Assembly: GCA_001899635.1 (NCBI GenBank)
Contig: MKVQ01000024.1
Location: forward strand, 62,001-126,000
Source: Myxococcales bacterium 68-20
GTDB taxonomy: Bacteria; Myxococcota_A; Polyangia; Polyangiales; Polyangiaceae
Direction of reading: 5' to 3'
DNA length: 64,000 nucleotides
Shown here: positions 42,918 to 52,274 of the stretch, in pieces
How positions within the stretch are numbered: position 1 is the stretch's first letter
Layout of the letters: every line of letters starts with the position of its first letter
Notes under the pieces: model-generated
The model's database searches: none
The model's input: only the letters and a program-made list of their open reading frames with translations
What the model was told of the DNA's origin: nothing
Program-made: the position numbers and the translations under genes

Positions 42918-44245
42918 TGGCGTTGCTGTTCGTATCGGCGTGCAGTGAGGGCCCGCAAGGGGCGACAGGCCCGCAAGGACCGGCGGGGCCGCCGGGGGAC
43001 CAAGGTGAGGGTGCAGCCGCAGCGGGCCCGCAAGGACCGGCGGGCACGCAGGGACCCGCGGGCACGCAGGGACCCGCGGGCACGCAGGGACCCGCGGGCA
43101 CGCAAGGGCCTGCCGGTGAGCAAGGACCGGCAGGCGGGCAAGGACCGGCCGGCGGGCAAGGACCGGCCGGCGGGCAAGGACCAGCGGGCGGGCAAGGACC
43201 AGCGGGCGAGCAGGGGCCGGCGGGTGCGCAAGGGCCGGCGGGGCAGCAGGGGCCGCAGGGCGACCCGGGGGCGCCGGGCAGCGCGGGCGCGCAGGGATCG
43301 ACGGGACCGACGGGGCCACAAGGATCGCAAGGTCCAAGCGGCGCGACGGGCGTCTTCGGAGATGGATCGGGCGGTGCGTTCAACGTCGCCGTCGGCTCGA
43401 CGCTCGATCTGACCACGACCGCCGGCTACAACGCGCTCGCTGGCCGGCAGCACCTCCAGTTCACCAACGTGACCATCGCCGGCACGCTCGTCGTCCCGAG
43501 CGGTGTCGTCATCCGCGCCACGGGTGACGTGACGATCTCCGGCAACTTGATCGTCGCCACCGGCAGCGAGGACAGCGGCGCAGGCGCGGCGGAGCCCGGA
43601 GTCGCGAAGGCGCCTGCGGGCGAGCCGCAGGCCGGTCGCGGGCTCAGTGCGCTCCAGTCGGCACACCTCGTCCGGCCCGGGAGCAAGGGGGGCGGAGCTG
43701 GCGCGAAGGCGGCCGGCGTACCGGGCGGTGGGGGCGCGGGCTCGCTGGCGATCGTCGCGCAGGGTACCGTCCGCGTGCCCGTGGGCGGCTCGATCATCGC
43801 CGCCGGCGAAGCGGGCGGCACGCAGACGAACACGCCCGGCGGCGGTGGCGGCGCGGGAGGCGTGGTCGTCGTCGTCGGAAAGACGGGGGTGATGGTGGGC
43901 GGTGCCGTCCGCGCGTCCGGAGGGCGAGGCGGCGACGGCAACAACGTGGGCGGCGCAGGCAAGGGGGGCGGAGGCGGAGGCGGAGGCGGAATCGTCCACC
44001 TCCTCTCGAGCTCCGCGCCCGCAGTCACGGGCACCATTGACGTGAACGGCGGCGCTGCGGGCGGAACGTCCGCGCCCACGGGCGCGAGCCAGACCGTCGT
44101 CGCCGGCGGCGGTGGTGGTGGTGGCGGCGGAAGCGGCGGCGACGGTGGCTCGGGATCCGTCAGCGCTCCCGGCCTGCCCGCAGCCGGCACCCCTGGTCAC
44201 TACCTCCAGACGGTGACGCCGAATCCGGAGAACCTCGTTCTCTGA
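42896..44245 (+). CDS. Collagen-like Gly-X-Y repeat lipoprotein with Gly-rich C-domain
   Basis: Up to 449 residues. The signal [16 protein letters not shown] (TTG at 42896; ATG 42914 alternative) ends in a lipobox. Residues about 18-150 are Gly-X-Y triplets ([12 protein letters not shown]), about 43 in number with one GEGAAAA break, predicted to form a collagen triple helix. The remainder begins with beta-helix-like strands ([33 protein letters not shown]). It continues with long Gly/Ala/Val stretches ([21 protein letters not shown]). The ribosome site belongs to a short overlapping frame. Probably a trimeric stalk on the surface. Confidence 0.8.
   Translation: MLRTVPMMALLFVSACSEGPQGATGPQGPAGPPGDQGEGAAAAGPQGPAGTQGPAGTQGPAGTQGPAGTQGPAGEQGPAGGQGPAGGQGPAGGQGPAGGQGPAGEQGPAGAQGPAGQQGPQGDPGAPGSAGAQGSTGPTGPQGSQGPSGATGVFGDGSGGAFNVAVGSTLDLTTTAGYNALAGRQHLQFTNVTIAGTLVVPSGVVIRATGDVTISGNLIVATGSEDSGAGAAEPGVAKAPAGEPQAGRGLSALQSAHLVRPGSKGGGAGAKAAGVPGGGGAGSLAIVAQGTVRVPVGGSIIAAGEAGGTQTNTPGGGGGAGGVVVVVGKTGVMVGGAVRASGGRGGDGNNVGGAGKGGGGGGGGGIVHLLSSSAPAVTGTIDVNGGAAGGTSAPTGASQTVVAGGGGGGGGGSGGDGGSGSVSAPGLPAAGTPGHYLQTVTPNPENLVL
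42954..43344 (+). repeat. Tandem array encoding collagen triplets (18-bp units)
   Basis: Units of 18 bp such as gggacccgcgggcacgca and gcaaggaccggccggcgg are repeated with few changes, four copies in a row around 43035-43100 and three more around 43137-43190. Each unit encodes GPAGTQ or GPAGGQ, so copy-number change keeps the frame and alters stalk length. Confidence 0.85.
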
Positions 44246-44415
44246 CCTCGGCTCGAAGGAGGACGAGGCTCGAAGGACTTCGTCGCTCGAGCGTGCCGGA
44301 ACGAAACGGGCCCGTGGAACGCATCTCGGCTACGAGGCGCGTTCTACGGGACAGCGTCGGGGCGGCTCGATCTACGAGGTGTCGCTCGTCCGCCCCAAGT
44401 CGGGCGCATCGAGCT

Positions 44416-45024
44416 TCACTCCTGCACGCAGTTCTCGAAGCGGAACTGGCCGACGAAGCGGCACGACGTCTGATTCGACGCGCTCACCACCTTCGGACAG
44501 ACGACGTCGCCCCAGACACGACCGGGGGCGACGCTCTGGCTGCCTGTCGAGTAGCTGACCGTACAGTCCGCTTGCTCGTACGTCTCGCCGGTACCGCTCG
44601 TGACGACGACGCGGACGCCCGTCTGCTCGCCCGTGACCGTGAGCTTGCCGGCGATCTGGAAGCGGCCGCCGTTGGTCCCGGAGAGCGCGAGATCGCCGGT
44701 GACGTCGTGCTCGTTCGCGCCGGACGAGGTGACGGAGCAGGAGAGGCGTACGGTCCCTTGTTCGAAGCTCACGCCGTCCTTGATCGGCTGCGCCACGTCC
44801 GCGTCCTGAGGCTTGCCGAACGACCCCACGGTGAAGAGCGGGCCCGCACTCTTGCAGCCGTCGTCGGCGTCGCTCTCGAGCCGCCCTTCGAAGATCGCCT
44901 GCGGGCTGGCGACCTGGGGTCGCTCGCCGCCGGGCTCGGTTGACGAAGCCGCTCCACCCGTGCATGCTGCAACCATCGGACCGAGGACGAGCAGGCTCAG
45001 GGTGAATGCGCGGGCGACGATCAT
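44416..45024 (-). CDS. Lipoprotein of unknown function
   Basis: A 202-residue lipoprotein: signal MIVARAFTLSLLVLGPMVAAC, lipobox MVAAC. The mature part is beta-rich with paired cysteines (GCKSAG, VRLSCSVTSSG, QADCTVSYSTG, SCRFVGQFRFENC), consistent with a small disulfide-bonded beta sandwich. No family recognised. It is convergent with the collagen-like gene and lies 41 bp downstream of another leftward lipoprotein gene. Confidence 0.75.
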   Translation of the reverse strand: MIVARAFTLSLLVLGPMVAACTGGAASSTEPGGERPQVASPQAIFEGRLESDADDGCKSAGPLFTVGSFGKPQDADVAQPIKDGVSFEQGTVRLSCSVTSSGANEHDVTGDLALSGTNGGRFQIAGKLTVTGEQTGVRVVVTSGTGETYEQADCTVSYSTGSQSVAPGRVWGDVVCPKVVSASNQTSCRFVGQFRFENCVQE

Positions 45025-45065
45025 GCGCCAAGGCTACCACCCAAGACGAGCACAGCGAGCTCGCG

Positions 45066-46148
45066 TTACTTCGTCTCCGGTAGGCGGTCGGCGCAACCCC
45101 ACGCCTGGACGGTGAGCTCCCAGTCGTAGTCCCGGCTGCAGCCAAAGAGGTTGCAGCCGTCCTTCACCCGGGTGCGAATCGACCAGGTTCGGCCGTTGGC
45201 GAGATCGAGCAAGCTGGAGACGGGGATCGTCTGCTGCACCTTGATCCGATTCTCGTCCTTCTGTGCGGCGCCGATCGCGGCGGCGGCGGCATTGGCCGCT
45301 GCGCCGCCGAGGCCGAACGCCCAGCCGTAGGGGCCGTTGCCTGCGGGGCTGCCGCCGATCGCGGTTGCGGTGTCGCCCATCGCTTTCAGCGCCGCCGTCC
45401 AGGCGCCGTTGTCGACGACCTTGAAGCAGTAATAGGTGAGCGTCAGGTTGTTCGACGTGCACTCGGGCTGGGCCTGGCCCCAGAGCATTCCCTGGCCGAC
45501 GGGGAAGGGGAACTCGTCCCCGGCCTTGAGGTTGCTCGTCTTCATCGTGACCGCGGCTTCGGACGTCACGCCGTCGTTCGCCTCGACGATGCAGTAGCCC
45601 TCGCCGCCGCCAGCGTGGATCTTCAGCTTCTGCAGGCGGATGCGCAGCTGCGGATCGAGACACGTTCCCTTCGGCGGCGACGGGGGAGGAGCAGCGGCAT
45701 CGCCGGCGTCACCTGCGTCGGTCACCGGCTTCCCGTTGTCGGTGTGGACGGTGAGATCGGCGCGGAGGAGTGGATTCGCCGGAGCGCCGAGGCTGCCGTT
45801 TGCACACGCCGGAGCCACCGGGCAGACCGTCGCCTCCGACGGATCGAAATCGAAGTCGCACACCTGGCACTTCTTGGCCGACCCGCCGTCCCTGCGTCCG
45901 CCGTCCATCGAGGAGCAGAGCCGAGGATCGGGCTGTTCGACGCTCGCCTCCGGGAGGGGCGCCGTGCACACGCAATCGCCGAACGTGCGGTCGACGTCCT
46001 TGCACGTCTGCGTGCTCACGATGCCGTTGGCGCAGGTGCACGCCCGCGATTCGCCGGGGCTGCACTCGGCGAGCGGCTCACGCGCGCCCGTGGCCGCGCA
46101 TCCGATCCAGACCCCCGCTACCAAGGCCGCTGCGAGAAGTCGCTTCAA
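45066..46148 (-). CDS. Lipoprotein with Cys-rich N-terminal segment
   Basis: A 360-residue lipoprotein: signal MKRLLAAALVAGVWIGC. The segment ECSPGESRACTCANGIVSTQTCK, then DRTFGDCVC, is a small disulfide module frequent in myxobacterial exported proteins. A linker with alternating Asp/Ala and Pro (TDAGDAGDAAAPPPSPP) follows, then a C-terminal beta domain (LRIRLQKLKIHAGGGEGYCI, NNLTLTYYCFKVVDNGAWTA, NRIKVQQTIPVSSLLDL). Function unknown; extracellular. Confidence 0.78.
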   Translation of the reverse strand: MKRLLAAALVAGVWIGCAATGAREPLAECSPGESRACTCANGIVSTQTCKDVDRTFGDCVCTAPLPEASVEQPDPRLCSSMDGGRRDGGSAKKCQVCDFDFDPSEATVCPVAPACANGSLGAPANPLLRADLTVHTDNGKPVTDAGDAGDAAAPPPSPPKGTCLDPQLRIRLQKLKIHAGGGEGYCIVEANDGVTSEAAVTMKTSNLKAGDEFPFPVGQGMLWGQAQPECTSNNLTLTYYCFKVVDNGAWTAALKAMGDTATAIGGSPAGNGPYGWAFGLGGAAANAAAAAIGAAQKDENRIKVQQTIPVSSLLDLANGRTWSIRTRVKDGCNLFGCSRDYDWELTVQAWGCADRLPETK

Positions 46149-46336
46149 AGGAGCCCTCCGTCACGTTCATTCCTAACACGAGACGGAGAGAGCAAAGGTT
46201 GCTTCAGACGCCGGAACGAGCGTGTTTCGAAGGCAGTTGCCGGCGGTTCACTTCTGCGTGTCGAGCCGTTTTCGAGACTGGCACCGCGCTGTTTCTTGCC
46301 CCGACGGCCCCTCGAGTCGTGCGACGCTGGCCGGCA

Positions 46337-46873
46337 ATGATGACCGGATACAAGAAGGGCGTGCGAGTGAGGGTGGGCCATGCGGTCCTCGTCGTAGTGT
46401 CGGCAGCGGCCACGGTCGTGGCGTGCGGCTCGGAGCCGAAGAAGGAGCCGACCGCGCCGATCGCGACGGCGCCGGTGGAGACCGCGCCGGCGGTGGTGCC
46501 CGAGGCGGCAGCCGCTGCAGAGGCCGATGCCGGCGGTTCGGCGAAGCCGGACAAGCAGGCGGAGTGCGATGCGCTCGTCGACGATGCGAACAGCTCGCTC
46601 GATGCGGAGCGCATCGCCGTCGACAAGCAGTGCAAGAAGGACGCGGACTGCATGCCGATCAAGGGACGCGCGTGCGGCTTCACCTGCACGACCGGAGCGA
46701 TCCCGAAGTCGGAGGAGAAGGAGTGGAACGAGACCCTCCAGAAGGTGAAGGACGGTCAGTGCAAGAAGTGGAACGAGAACGAGTGCGCCGCGCTCAGGAC
46801 GAAGGCGCCGCCGACCTGCCAGGAGCGGAAGGTCTGGTGTGACAAGGGGCACTGCGCGCTGAAGGAGAAGTAG
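46337..46873 (+). CDS. Small Cys-containing lipoprotein
   Basis: A 178-residue lipoprotein. ATG at 46337, with a second ATG at the next codon. Signal ...GHAVLVVVSAAATVVAC with a lipobox; Pro/Ala-rich linker; then a Lys- and Cys-rich domain (CDALVDDANSSLDAERI, CKKDADCMPIKGRACGFTC, CQERKVWCDKGHCALKEK) with about nine cysteines, probably four disulfides. It is divergent from the leftward lipoprotein at 46148. Role unknown. Confidence 0.72.
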   Translation: MMTGYKKGVRVRVGHAVLVVVSAAATVVACGSEPKKEPTAPIATAPVETAPAVVPEAAAAAEADAGGSAKPDKQAECDALVDDANSSLDAERIAVDKQCKKDADCMPIKGRACGFTCTTGAIPKSEEKEWNETLQKVKDGQCKKWNENECAALRTKAPPTCQERKVWCDKGHCALKEK

Positions 46874-47101
46874 GAGCGTCCGTCGTGACGACGACGGCGC
46901 TGAGAGGCTCCCCTCGCTGCCCTCGATGCGGCGAGGAAATGGGCTGGGCGACGGGCGCGACGAACCTCGATTCTTGCTTCGATCTCTCGGCGCAGCGTCG
47001 CCCGCGTCACCTCATCGTCGAGGGACGGTCGGAACGTCAGAAAGCGGTCATTCCGTGCCCTCGTGGAGTCCTCCACAGGGCAGGGAGCGCAGAGCGCCGC
47101 T

Positions 47102-48256
47102 TCACGAGTTCCTCTGCCGGTAAAGCTGTTCGTAGGTCTTTGCCAACGTCTGCAGCTCCTCGCAGTGGTTGTCGAGTGGATGAATGGAGCTCGCCGCGCT
47201 ACCCGCGGCGAGCGCGGTCATACGCTCGGTGATCGACGCGAGAGGCGACACGAGCGCGCCGCGGATCACGACGACGATGACGCCGGCCATCAGGATGATC
47301 GCAAAGACCGCAACGAGGAGCTGCCAGACGAGCGTGTGCCGGGCGAGCCGGTTGTCTTCCTCGAAGCTCATCGCGAGCGCGACGACGCCGATCTGCTTGT
47401 TGGCGTAGTTGTAGAGCGGAATCAGCTGCACGCCGTATGGGACGTCGCTGACAGTCCTCTCGTAACTCGTCGGTGCCCGTATGTCGATATCGCCATCGGT
47501 GACGAGGGCGGTAGCGAGCTTGGCGTCCGTGGCGTGGAATCGCGTGTACTTCCCGATGCGGTTCTTCGAGCTGACCACATCGGGGGGAAGGTCCGTCGAG
47601 ATTTCCTGGAGTTGCTTTTCATGGAAGAAGACGGCGCCTTCGACCCCGAACTGGGTCTTCATGTCGTCGAGGATCGGGCCGAGCTCGAGTCCGACCTCGA
47701 AGCTGCCGGCGAGGTTCCCCGCATCGTCGAGGATCGGCACGATGCCGAAGACCGCTGGACCCGCTCGGGTGATGTCGACGCCCTTGCGTAGACTCCTCTC
47801 GTGGTGGACCTCGGCGAGCATCGACCGGTAGCTCGTCTGGTCGTCGCCGAACCTCTCCGGGCTGTGGAGACGCAAGAACGATACGCCCGGCGGGGTGTGG
47901 AACTGCGCCTGGTCGATGTCGTACTTCTCCTCCAGCAGCTTGTACGCGCGCTCGGATTGACCGAGAAGCTTCTGTCGGTCGCGTTCGATGAATGCCGCGC
48001 GCACGCTCGGAATATTGGCGAACAGCTCCGCGTCCGACGACGCCTCGTCGGACATCGACTTGAGCGTTCGGCTGAATGCGCGCCGCATCAGCTCATAGTC
48101 GCCGGTGTGGGCCGTCTCGAGGAGCCGTCCCGTGATGAGCTGGGCAACGAACGTGATTGCAACGACGACCGCCGTCGACGCGACGATGAGCAGAGCAGGT
48201 CCGATGAGCCGAAACTTCACGCCCGCACGGTCCGCCAGCGCCGAGAGTCCGGTCAA
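47102..48256 (-). CDS. Double-Cache / HAMP membrane sensor without an output domain
   Basis: A 384-residue protein. A membrane helix at residues 18-40 (IGPALLIVASTAVVVAITFVA) opens a periplasmic dCache-type domain (LFANIPSVRAAFIERDRQKL, VFGIVPILDDAGNLAGSFEVG, YGVQLIPLYNYANKQIGVVA). A second membrane helix (LLVAVFAIILMAGVIVVVI) and a HAMP-like segment (RGALVSPLASITERMTALAA) follow. It ends about 45 residues later, where a chemoreceptor or histidine kinase would continue. No output domain lies in frame immediately downstream. Confidence 0.75.
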   Translation of the reverse strand: MTGLSALADRAGVKFRLIGPALLIVASTAVVVAITFVAQLITGRLLETAHTGDYELMRRAFSRTLKSMSDEASSDAELFANIPSVRAAFIERDRQKLLGQSERAYKLLEEKYDIDQAQFHTPPGVSFLRLHSPERFGDDQTSYRSMLAEVHHERSLRKGVDITRAGPAVFGIVPILDDAGNLAGSFEVGLELGPILDDMKTQFGVEGAVFFHEKQLQEISTDLPPDVVSSKNRIGKYTRFHATDAKLATALVTDGDIDIRAPTSYERTVSDVPYGVQLIPLYNYANKQIGVVALAMSFEEDNRLARHTLVWQLLVAVFAIILMAGVIVVVIRGALVSPLASITERMTALAAGSAASSIHPLDNHCEELQTLAKTYEQLYRQRNS

Positions 48257-48410
48257 GCCTCTCCGTGTCTACCTGACGGCGGCGTCAGCTTCTCGAAGCG
48301 TCGTCCTCGCCTGTCCATCACGATGCTAGTCCGAGAGCGTGGAGAGGCTCACCCCCATCGTCGCGAAGCGTCGGAACGAAAGTCTCCTCGTGGGAGCGCC
48401 GCTCGGAAGC

Positions 48411-49526
48411 TCAGGGGCCATCGCGCCTGGAGTGTGGTCCGCCCTCGCGTAGGCCGCGATCGACTTCGAGGTCGATGTGCTTCGCTTCAGGGATTGCTGC
48501 GCGCACGGCATCCTCGATCGCATCGATCTCCTCCGCAACGACGCGCGTCGCAGCAGAGGCCACTGCGCGGAGCGCTGAACGCCGGAAGGCGCCGCTCAAC
48601 GCGTCCGGCTCGCGGGGAGCGACCTCTTCGAGTCGATCCGCGATGAAGTCCTCGGCGAACGTAATCTCTGCCTTCAATATGTACTCGGCGGGCGTGAGCT
48701 GTCGCGATTTGACGTCGCGTACGAGATGCACACTCAGCCGCGACCGCAGCACGTCGGCGAACTTCGCTTCGATTTCGGGCGGCGCGGCCTTACCCAGCAG
48801 CAGACCCCGATTCTCGATGACGAGGAAGAGGGCAACGCCGCCGAGAAGCAGACCAACTAGGATCGACCCGACCGAGTCCCAGATAGGCTGCTTGGTCCAG
48901 TACGTCAGTCCGATGCCTGCGGTTGCCAACAGCAGGCCGAACACGGCGACACCATCTTCGAGCAGTACGGCAAGCGTTGCCGGATCGGCCTTCCTACGCA
49001 GATACTTCAGGTACGGCATGCTCCCGGCGGTGCGGAGCGAGGTACGGACCGCATAGACGAGGACGGCTCCCTCGACGAGAAGGGATGCGCCGAGCACGAC
49101 GAATGTCACGGGACCGAGGTTCGGTTCGCGTGGTGAGAGGACGCCCATGATGCCGTGGTAGACGGTGACGCCACAGCCAATGAAGAAGACGCCGGACGCC
49201 GAAAGGAGCCCGAAGACGAACTGTTCGCCACCGTAACCGTAGTGATGCTCACGGTCCGGCTGCCGGGCGCTGCGACGAAGACCGACGAAGAGAAGCACCT
49301 GATTGCCCGTGTCGGCCAGGCTATGGATGGCTTCCGACAGCATCGACGCTGAGCCCGAGAACGCGAACGCGACGAGCTTGAGCGTCGCCACGAATGCATT
49401 CGCGGCGAGCGCAGCCAGGACGGACTTCGCAGACGTCTTTTCGATGGTCACGGGCTCATCGTAGTCAAACTGTCGAGCGCGGATCATCCCGCCGCGCGAC
49501 CCAACTGCACGGGGCGTGGTCGTCAC
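48411..49526 (-). CDS. Cation diffusion facilitator (zinc/metal efflux transporter)
   Basis: A 371-residue CDF protein that exchanges Zn2+ (or Fe2+/Mn2+) for protons across the inner membrane. SASMLSEAIHSLADTGNQVLL is the HxxxD metal site of membrane helix 2, LLEDGVAVFGLLLATAGIGL the second site (a D and a missing H: usually HxxxD), and the C-terminal cytoplasmic ferredoxin-like domain follows (YILKAEITFAEDFIADRL). It is closest in layout to the SLC30A9 branch. The start at 49526 is uncertain; MIRARQFDYDEP at 49487 is an alternative. Confidence 0.87.
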   Translation of the reverse strand: MTTTPRAVGSRGGMIRARQFDYDEPVTIEKTSAKSVLAALAANAFVATLKLVAFAFSGSASMLSEAIHSLADTGNQVLLFVGLRRSARQPDREHHYGYGGEQFVFGLLSASGVFFIGCGVTVYHGIMGVLSPREPNLGPVTFVVLGASLLVEGAVLVYAVRTSLRTAGSMPYLKYLRRKADPATLAVLLEDGVAVFGLLLATAGIGLTYWTKQPIWDSVGSILVGLLLGGVALFLVIENRGLLLGKAAPPEIEAKFADVLRSRLSVHLVRDVKSRQLTPAEYILKAEITFAEDFIADRLEEVAPREPDALSGAFRRSALRAVASAATRVVAEEIDAIEDAVRAAIPEAKHIDLEVDRGLREGGPHSRRDGP

Positions 49527-49920
49527 GAGCTTCGACGAAGGGATGTTGGTCCCCGTTCGCTACGTCGACAACGGTCGGCGTGGGGGATATCGATTGAGGA
49601 CTTGGTGCTCCCCTCGGTTCGACTATGCGCGGGGGTGACGCCGTTAATTCAGCCGCCGCCGCCCCCTGGGAAGCGAAGCCCCCGTGCGCGACTACCGCCG
49701 CCTGGTGGACGGCGCCGCCCGTGTCGGTCCGAGCGTTCGTCTGTTCGTTCTCCTCGCGGCGAGGAGGGGGGCGGCAATGTCAGCCACTCACGAAGGGCTG
49801 CAGCAGCCTTGCGGCTCGTGGACTTGGACCAACCAATGAGGACTTTCATTGCGGCCCGGACTACCGGCCGGGGTCCAGCAGTTGACCACGCCTGCGGGGT
49901 GAAGCCACCCGAATATATCA
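49527..49920. other. Gene-free stretch
   Basis: No gene is supported on either strand. The open frames present are short and lack signals. It contains short direct sequence pieces rich in GGGG and one TTAATT near 49645. It must contain the promoter of the CDF gene. Confidence 0.5.
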
Positions 49921-49940
49921 ATAGTGGTTGTCCACACTAT
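49921..49940. promoter_or_regulatory. Inverted-repeat operator upstream of the small basic protein
   Basis: Arms ATAGTG and CACTAT flank an 8-bp spacer (GTTGTCCA), 23 bp before the start codon. The flanking DNA is more AT-rich than its surroundings (AATATATCAATAG). The position fits repression by a dimeric regulator, possibly the product of the following gene. Confidence 0.5.
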
Positions 49941-49963
49941 CGATCCAACGGTAGGAGTGGTGC

Positions 49964-50407
49964 ATGTCCACTCTCCGTCAGACGATCGAAGCCCACGCCC
50001 ACGAGTTCGCCGCCGCCATCGTTCAGGCCCTCCGGGGCGCCAGCCTCGACGAACTGGTGAGCATCACGGGAGGCCAGGCCACTGCTCCTCGCGCACCTCG
50101 CGCGAAGACCAACGGGGCCACCACGGCCGCCCCGGAGGTCGCCAAGAAGGTCTCGAAGAAGGCCGGCCGGCTCGGTCGCCGCTCGGCTGACGACATCGCG
50201 CGGACGCTCGAGCAGATCGTGGCCGTTCTGGCGAAGCATCCCGAGGGGCTCCGTGCGGAGCAGATCAAGGCCGCCCTCAACCTCGACACGCGGGAGGTTC
50301 CGCGACCGCTCGCTGAGGGCTTGAACAGCGGCGCCCTGACGAAGTCCGGACAGAAGAGGGCAACGACCTACTTTGCCGGGGGCGGCAAGAAGCGCGCGAA
50401 GAAGTAG
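49964..50407 (+). CDS. Small basic winged-helix-like protein
   Basis: A 147-residue protein, ATG preceded by TAGGAG. The N-terminal segment MSTLRQTIEAHAHEFAAAIVQALRGASLDELVSITGG is a helical bundle, followed by a Lys/Ala-rich linker. The C-terminal DDIARTLEQIVAVLAKHPEG, LRAEQIKAALNLDTREVPRPL then KRATTYFAGGGKKRAKK has the layout of a winged helix (helix, recognition helix, basic wing) with a Lys-rich tail. DNA binding is inferred. Such proteins are frequent in Myxococcota and are usually annotated as hypothetical. Confidence 0.7.
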   Translation: MSTLRQTIEAHAHEFAAAIVQALRGASLDELVSITGGQATAPRAPRAKTNGATTAAPEVAKKVSKKAGRLGRRSADDIARTLEQIVAVLAKHPEGLRAEQIKAALNLDTREVPRPLAEGLNSGALTKSGQKRATTYFAGGGKKRAKK

Positions 50408-50776
50408 CGCTGACATCGTCATCGAGGCGGACGCCGAGTGCACGAACGTGCACGGGGCCGACGCGAGCATTCCACCTTATCGGTCGCGGATGGACGAGCA
50501 CGGCTTCGCATGCGCGAACCGCCGTGGCGTAGGCAACGACCTGCGCCACGCTCGTCGGTGGACGGCTTCGGAGAAGATGCACCCTCCTCGGGCTTGATGG
50601 CTTTCTGCGCAGCTTCAAGGTCGCGCCACCACTTCGCGACGGAAGTCGGCGAGGAGCACGCGCGAGATCCCCTCGTGCCCGAAAGGACGTCTCGGATCGC
50701 GGCGTGGCAAGGCGCTGCGCCGCGCCGTGACGCTAGCTTCGTCTGCGCCGCGCATGGCGTGCTAGACGTGGTCGCG
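50408..50776. other. Gene-free stretch upstream of the sulfatase-like gene
   Basis: No gene is supported. The same-strand frame that leads into the sulfatase-like gene has no ribosome site here and no coding features. The stretch is likely the leader region of the downstream gene. Confidence 0.45.
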
Positions 50777-52162
50777 ATGCGTGCAGTGTGTCTTGCGGCG
50801 GCCGTGACGGTCGCGCTCTTGGGCTGTAGCGGTTGTTCGAAGAAGGAGGCGGAGGCCGAGAAGCGCGTCGAGGACGCGGCGCGCGCGCCCGCTCCGGAGA
50901 AGCCTGTCGAGAAGGAGGTCGCCAGGAACGCGGGCGACGCGGGAGGCGCGCCCGAGCGTGCCGATGCAGCCCTCGCGGGCGGTCCGTACAACGTCCTCCT
51001 CCTCACGATCGACAGCCTGCGCGCCGACATGCCGTGGGCCGGCTACGAGCGACCGATCGCGCCGCGCCTGAGCGCGCTCCACGCGCGGTCGGTCTCGTAC
51101 GACAACGGCTACTCGACGTCGTCGTTCACGTCGAAGAGCGTCCCCGGCATGCTCACGGGCCGCTACCCGTCGGAGCTGGTGCGGACGGGATCGTTCTTCA
51201 CGCGATATCTCTCGGCGGATCAGTTCGTGTGCAAGCACCTGGCCGCCGAGGGGATCCCCTGCGTCGGCGGTCACGCGCACATGTACTTCGCCCCGGGAAC
51301 CTCGGGCTTCGAGACCGGCTTCGCGGCGTGGAAGATCGTGCCCGGCATCACGTTCGACTACCAGACCGATCCATACGTCACGAGCGACAAGCTCACGCCG
51401 CTCGCGATCGAGATGTTGAAGAACGTCTCCGCTCCGGCCGACGGCGGCGAGCGCCCGTTCTTCGCGTGGTTCCACTACATGGACCCGCACGACCAGTACA
51501 AGGCGCACGAGGAGAGCCCGAAGTTCGGCAAGCGGGCACGCGATCTCTACGACGAGGAGGTCTTCTACACGGACCTCTGGATCGGCAAGCTGCTCGACTT
51601 CGTCGAGGCGCAGCCGTGGGCGAAGAAGACCGCGATCATCGTGACCGCCGATCATGGCGAGGCGTTCGGGGAGCACGGCATCTACCGCCACGCGCACGAG
51701 GTCTGGGAGGAGCTCGTGCACGTCCCGTTCTTCTTCTACGTTCCGGGCGTGACGCCGCGCAGAATCGCGGCGGCACGCGGGCACGCGGATCTCGCGCCCA
51801 CGGTCGTCGAGCTCCTCGGAGCGAAGAACGTCCCCGCGCTCCCGGGCAAGAGCCTCTTGAAGGAGCTCGCGGGCGGGGAGGCGGAGGAGCGCGACGTCAT
51901 CGTCGACCTTCCGGAGGACGACTACAACGAACGCCGCCGCGCGCTGATCTACGGGCGGAAGAAGCTGATCGCGTTCGGCAACGACGTCCGGTTCTCGCTC
52001 TTCGACCTCGAGGCGGACCCGCGCGAGCAGACCGACCTCATCAAGAAGGAGCCCGAGCTCGCCGCCGAGATGCGCCGTCGCTACAAGGAGGCGAGCAAGA
52101 AGATCGAGGACGTCGCTCCGCGCGGCGGCATCCCGAAGAAGGACGCGAAGAAGGAGAAGTGA
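50777..52162 (+). CDS. Sulfatase-fold lipoprotein with Thr at the nucleophile position
   Basis: A 461-residue lipoprotein (signal MRAVCLAAAVTVALLGC). It has the alkaline-phosphatase superfamily metal motifs LLLTIDSLRAD and VTADHGEAFGEHG. In place of the sulfatase signature C-x-P-S-R-x2-(L)2-T-G it has T-S-K-S-V-P-G-M-L-T-G, with Thr118 aligned to the formylglycine Cys. This is the situation in phosphoethanolamine and lipoteichoic acid transferases, not sulfatases. Substrate unknown; periplasmic side of the membrane. The last residues are Lys-rich. The SNF2 gene starts 113 bp later. Confidence 0.82.
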   Translation: MRAVCLAAAVTVALLGCSGCSKKEAEAEKRVEDAARAPAPEKPVEKEVARNAGDAGGAPERADAALAGGPYNVLLLTIDSLRADMPWAGYERPIAPRLSALHARSVSYDNGYSTSSFTSKSVPGMLTGRYPSELVRTGSFFTRYLSADQFVCKHLAAEGIPCVGGHAHMYFAPGTSGFETGFAAWKIVPGITFDYQTDPYVTSDKLTPLAIEMLKNVSAPADGGERPFFAWFHYMDPHDQYKAHEESPKFGKRARDLYDEEVFYTDLWIGKLLDFVEAQPWAKKTAIIVTADHGEAFGEHGIYRHAHEVWEELVHVPFFFYVPGVTPRRIAAARGHADLAPTVVELLGAKNVPALPGKSLLKELAGGEAEERDVIVDLPEDDYNERRRALIYGRKKLIAFGNDVRFSLFDLEADPREQTDLIKKEPELAAEMRRRYKEASKKIEDVAPRGGIPKKDAKKEK

Positions 52163-52274
52163 CCGGGCGACGCGTCGGCAGTCCCTCGAGCTCGTGAGCC
52201 GCCGAGCTCGAGCAGGAGAGCCGGGCGGCGCTCTGCGGTTGCGGCCGGAGCCTCGCGAGGGGCATGCTCGGCAC

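Noticed and set aside
43426-44190. A Pro-rich leftward frame opposite the collagen-like gene
   Set aside because: Reading GGC/GGT codons backwards gives proline runs; it is a mirror of the Gly-rich gene.
49601-49921. Rightward and leftward short frames between the CDF gene and the wHTH-like gene
   Set aside because: No start signals and no coding-like third-position pattern.
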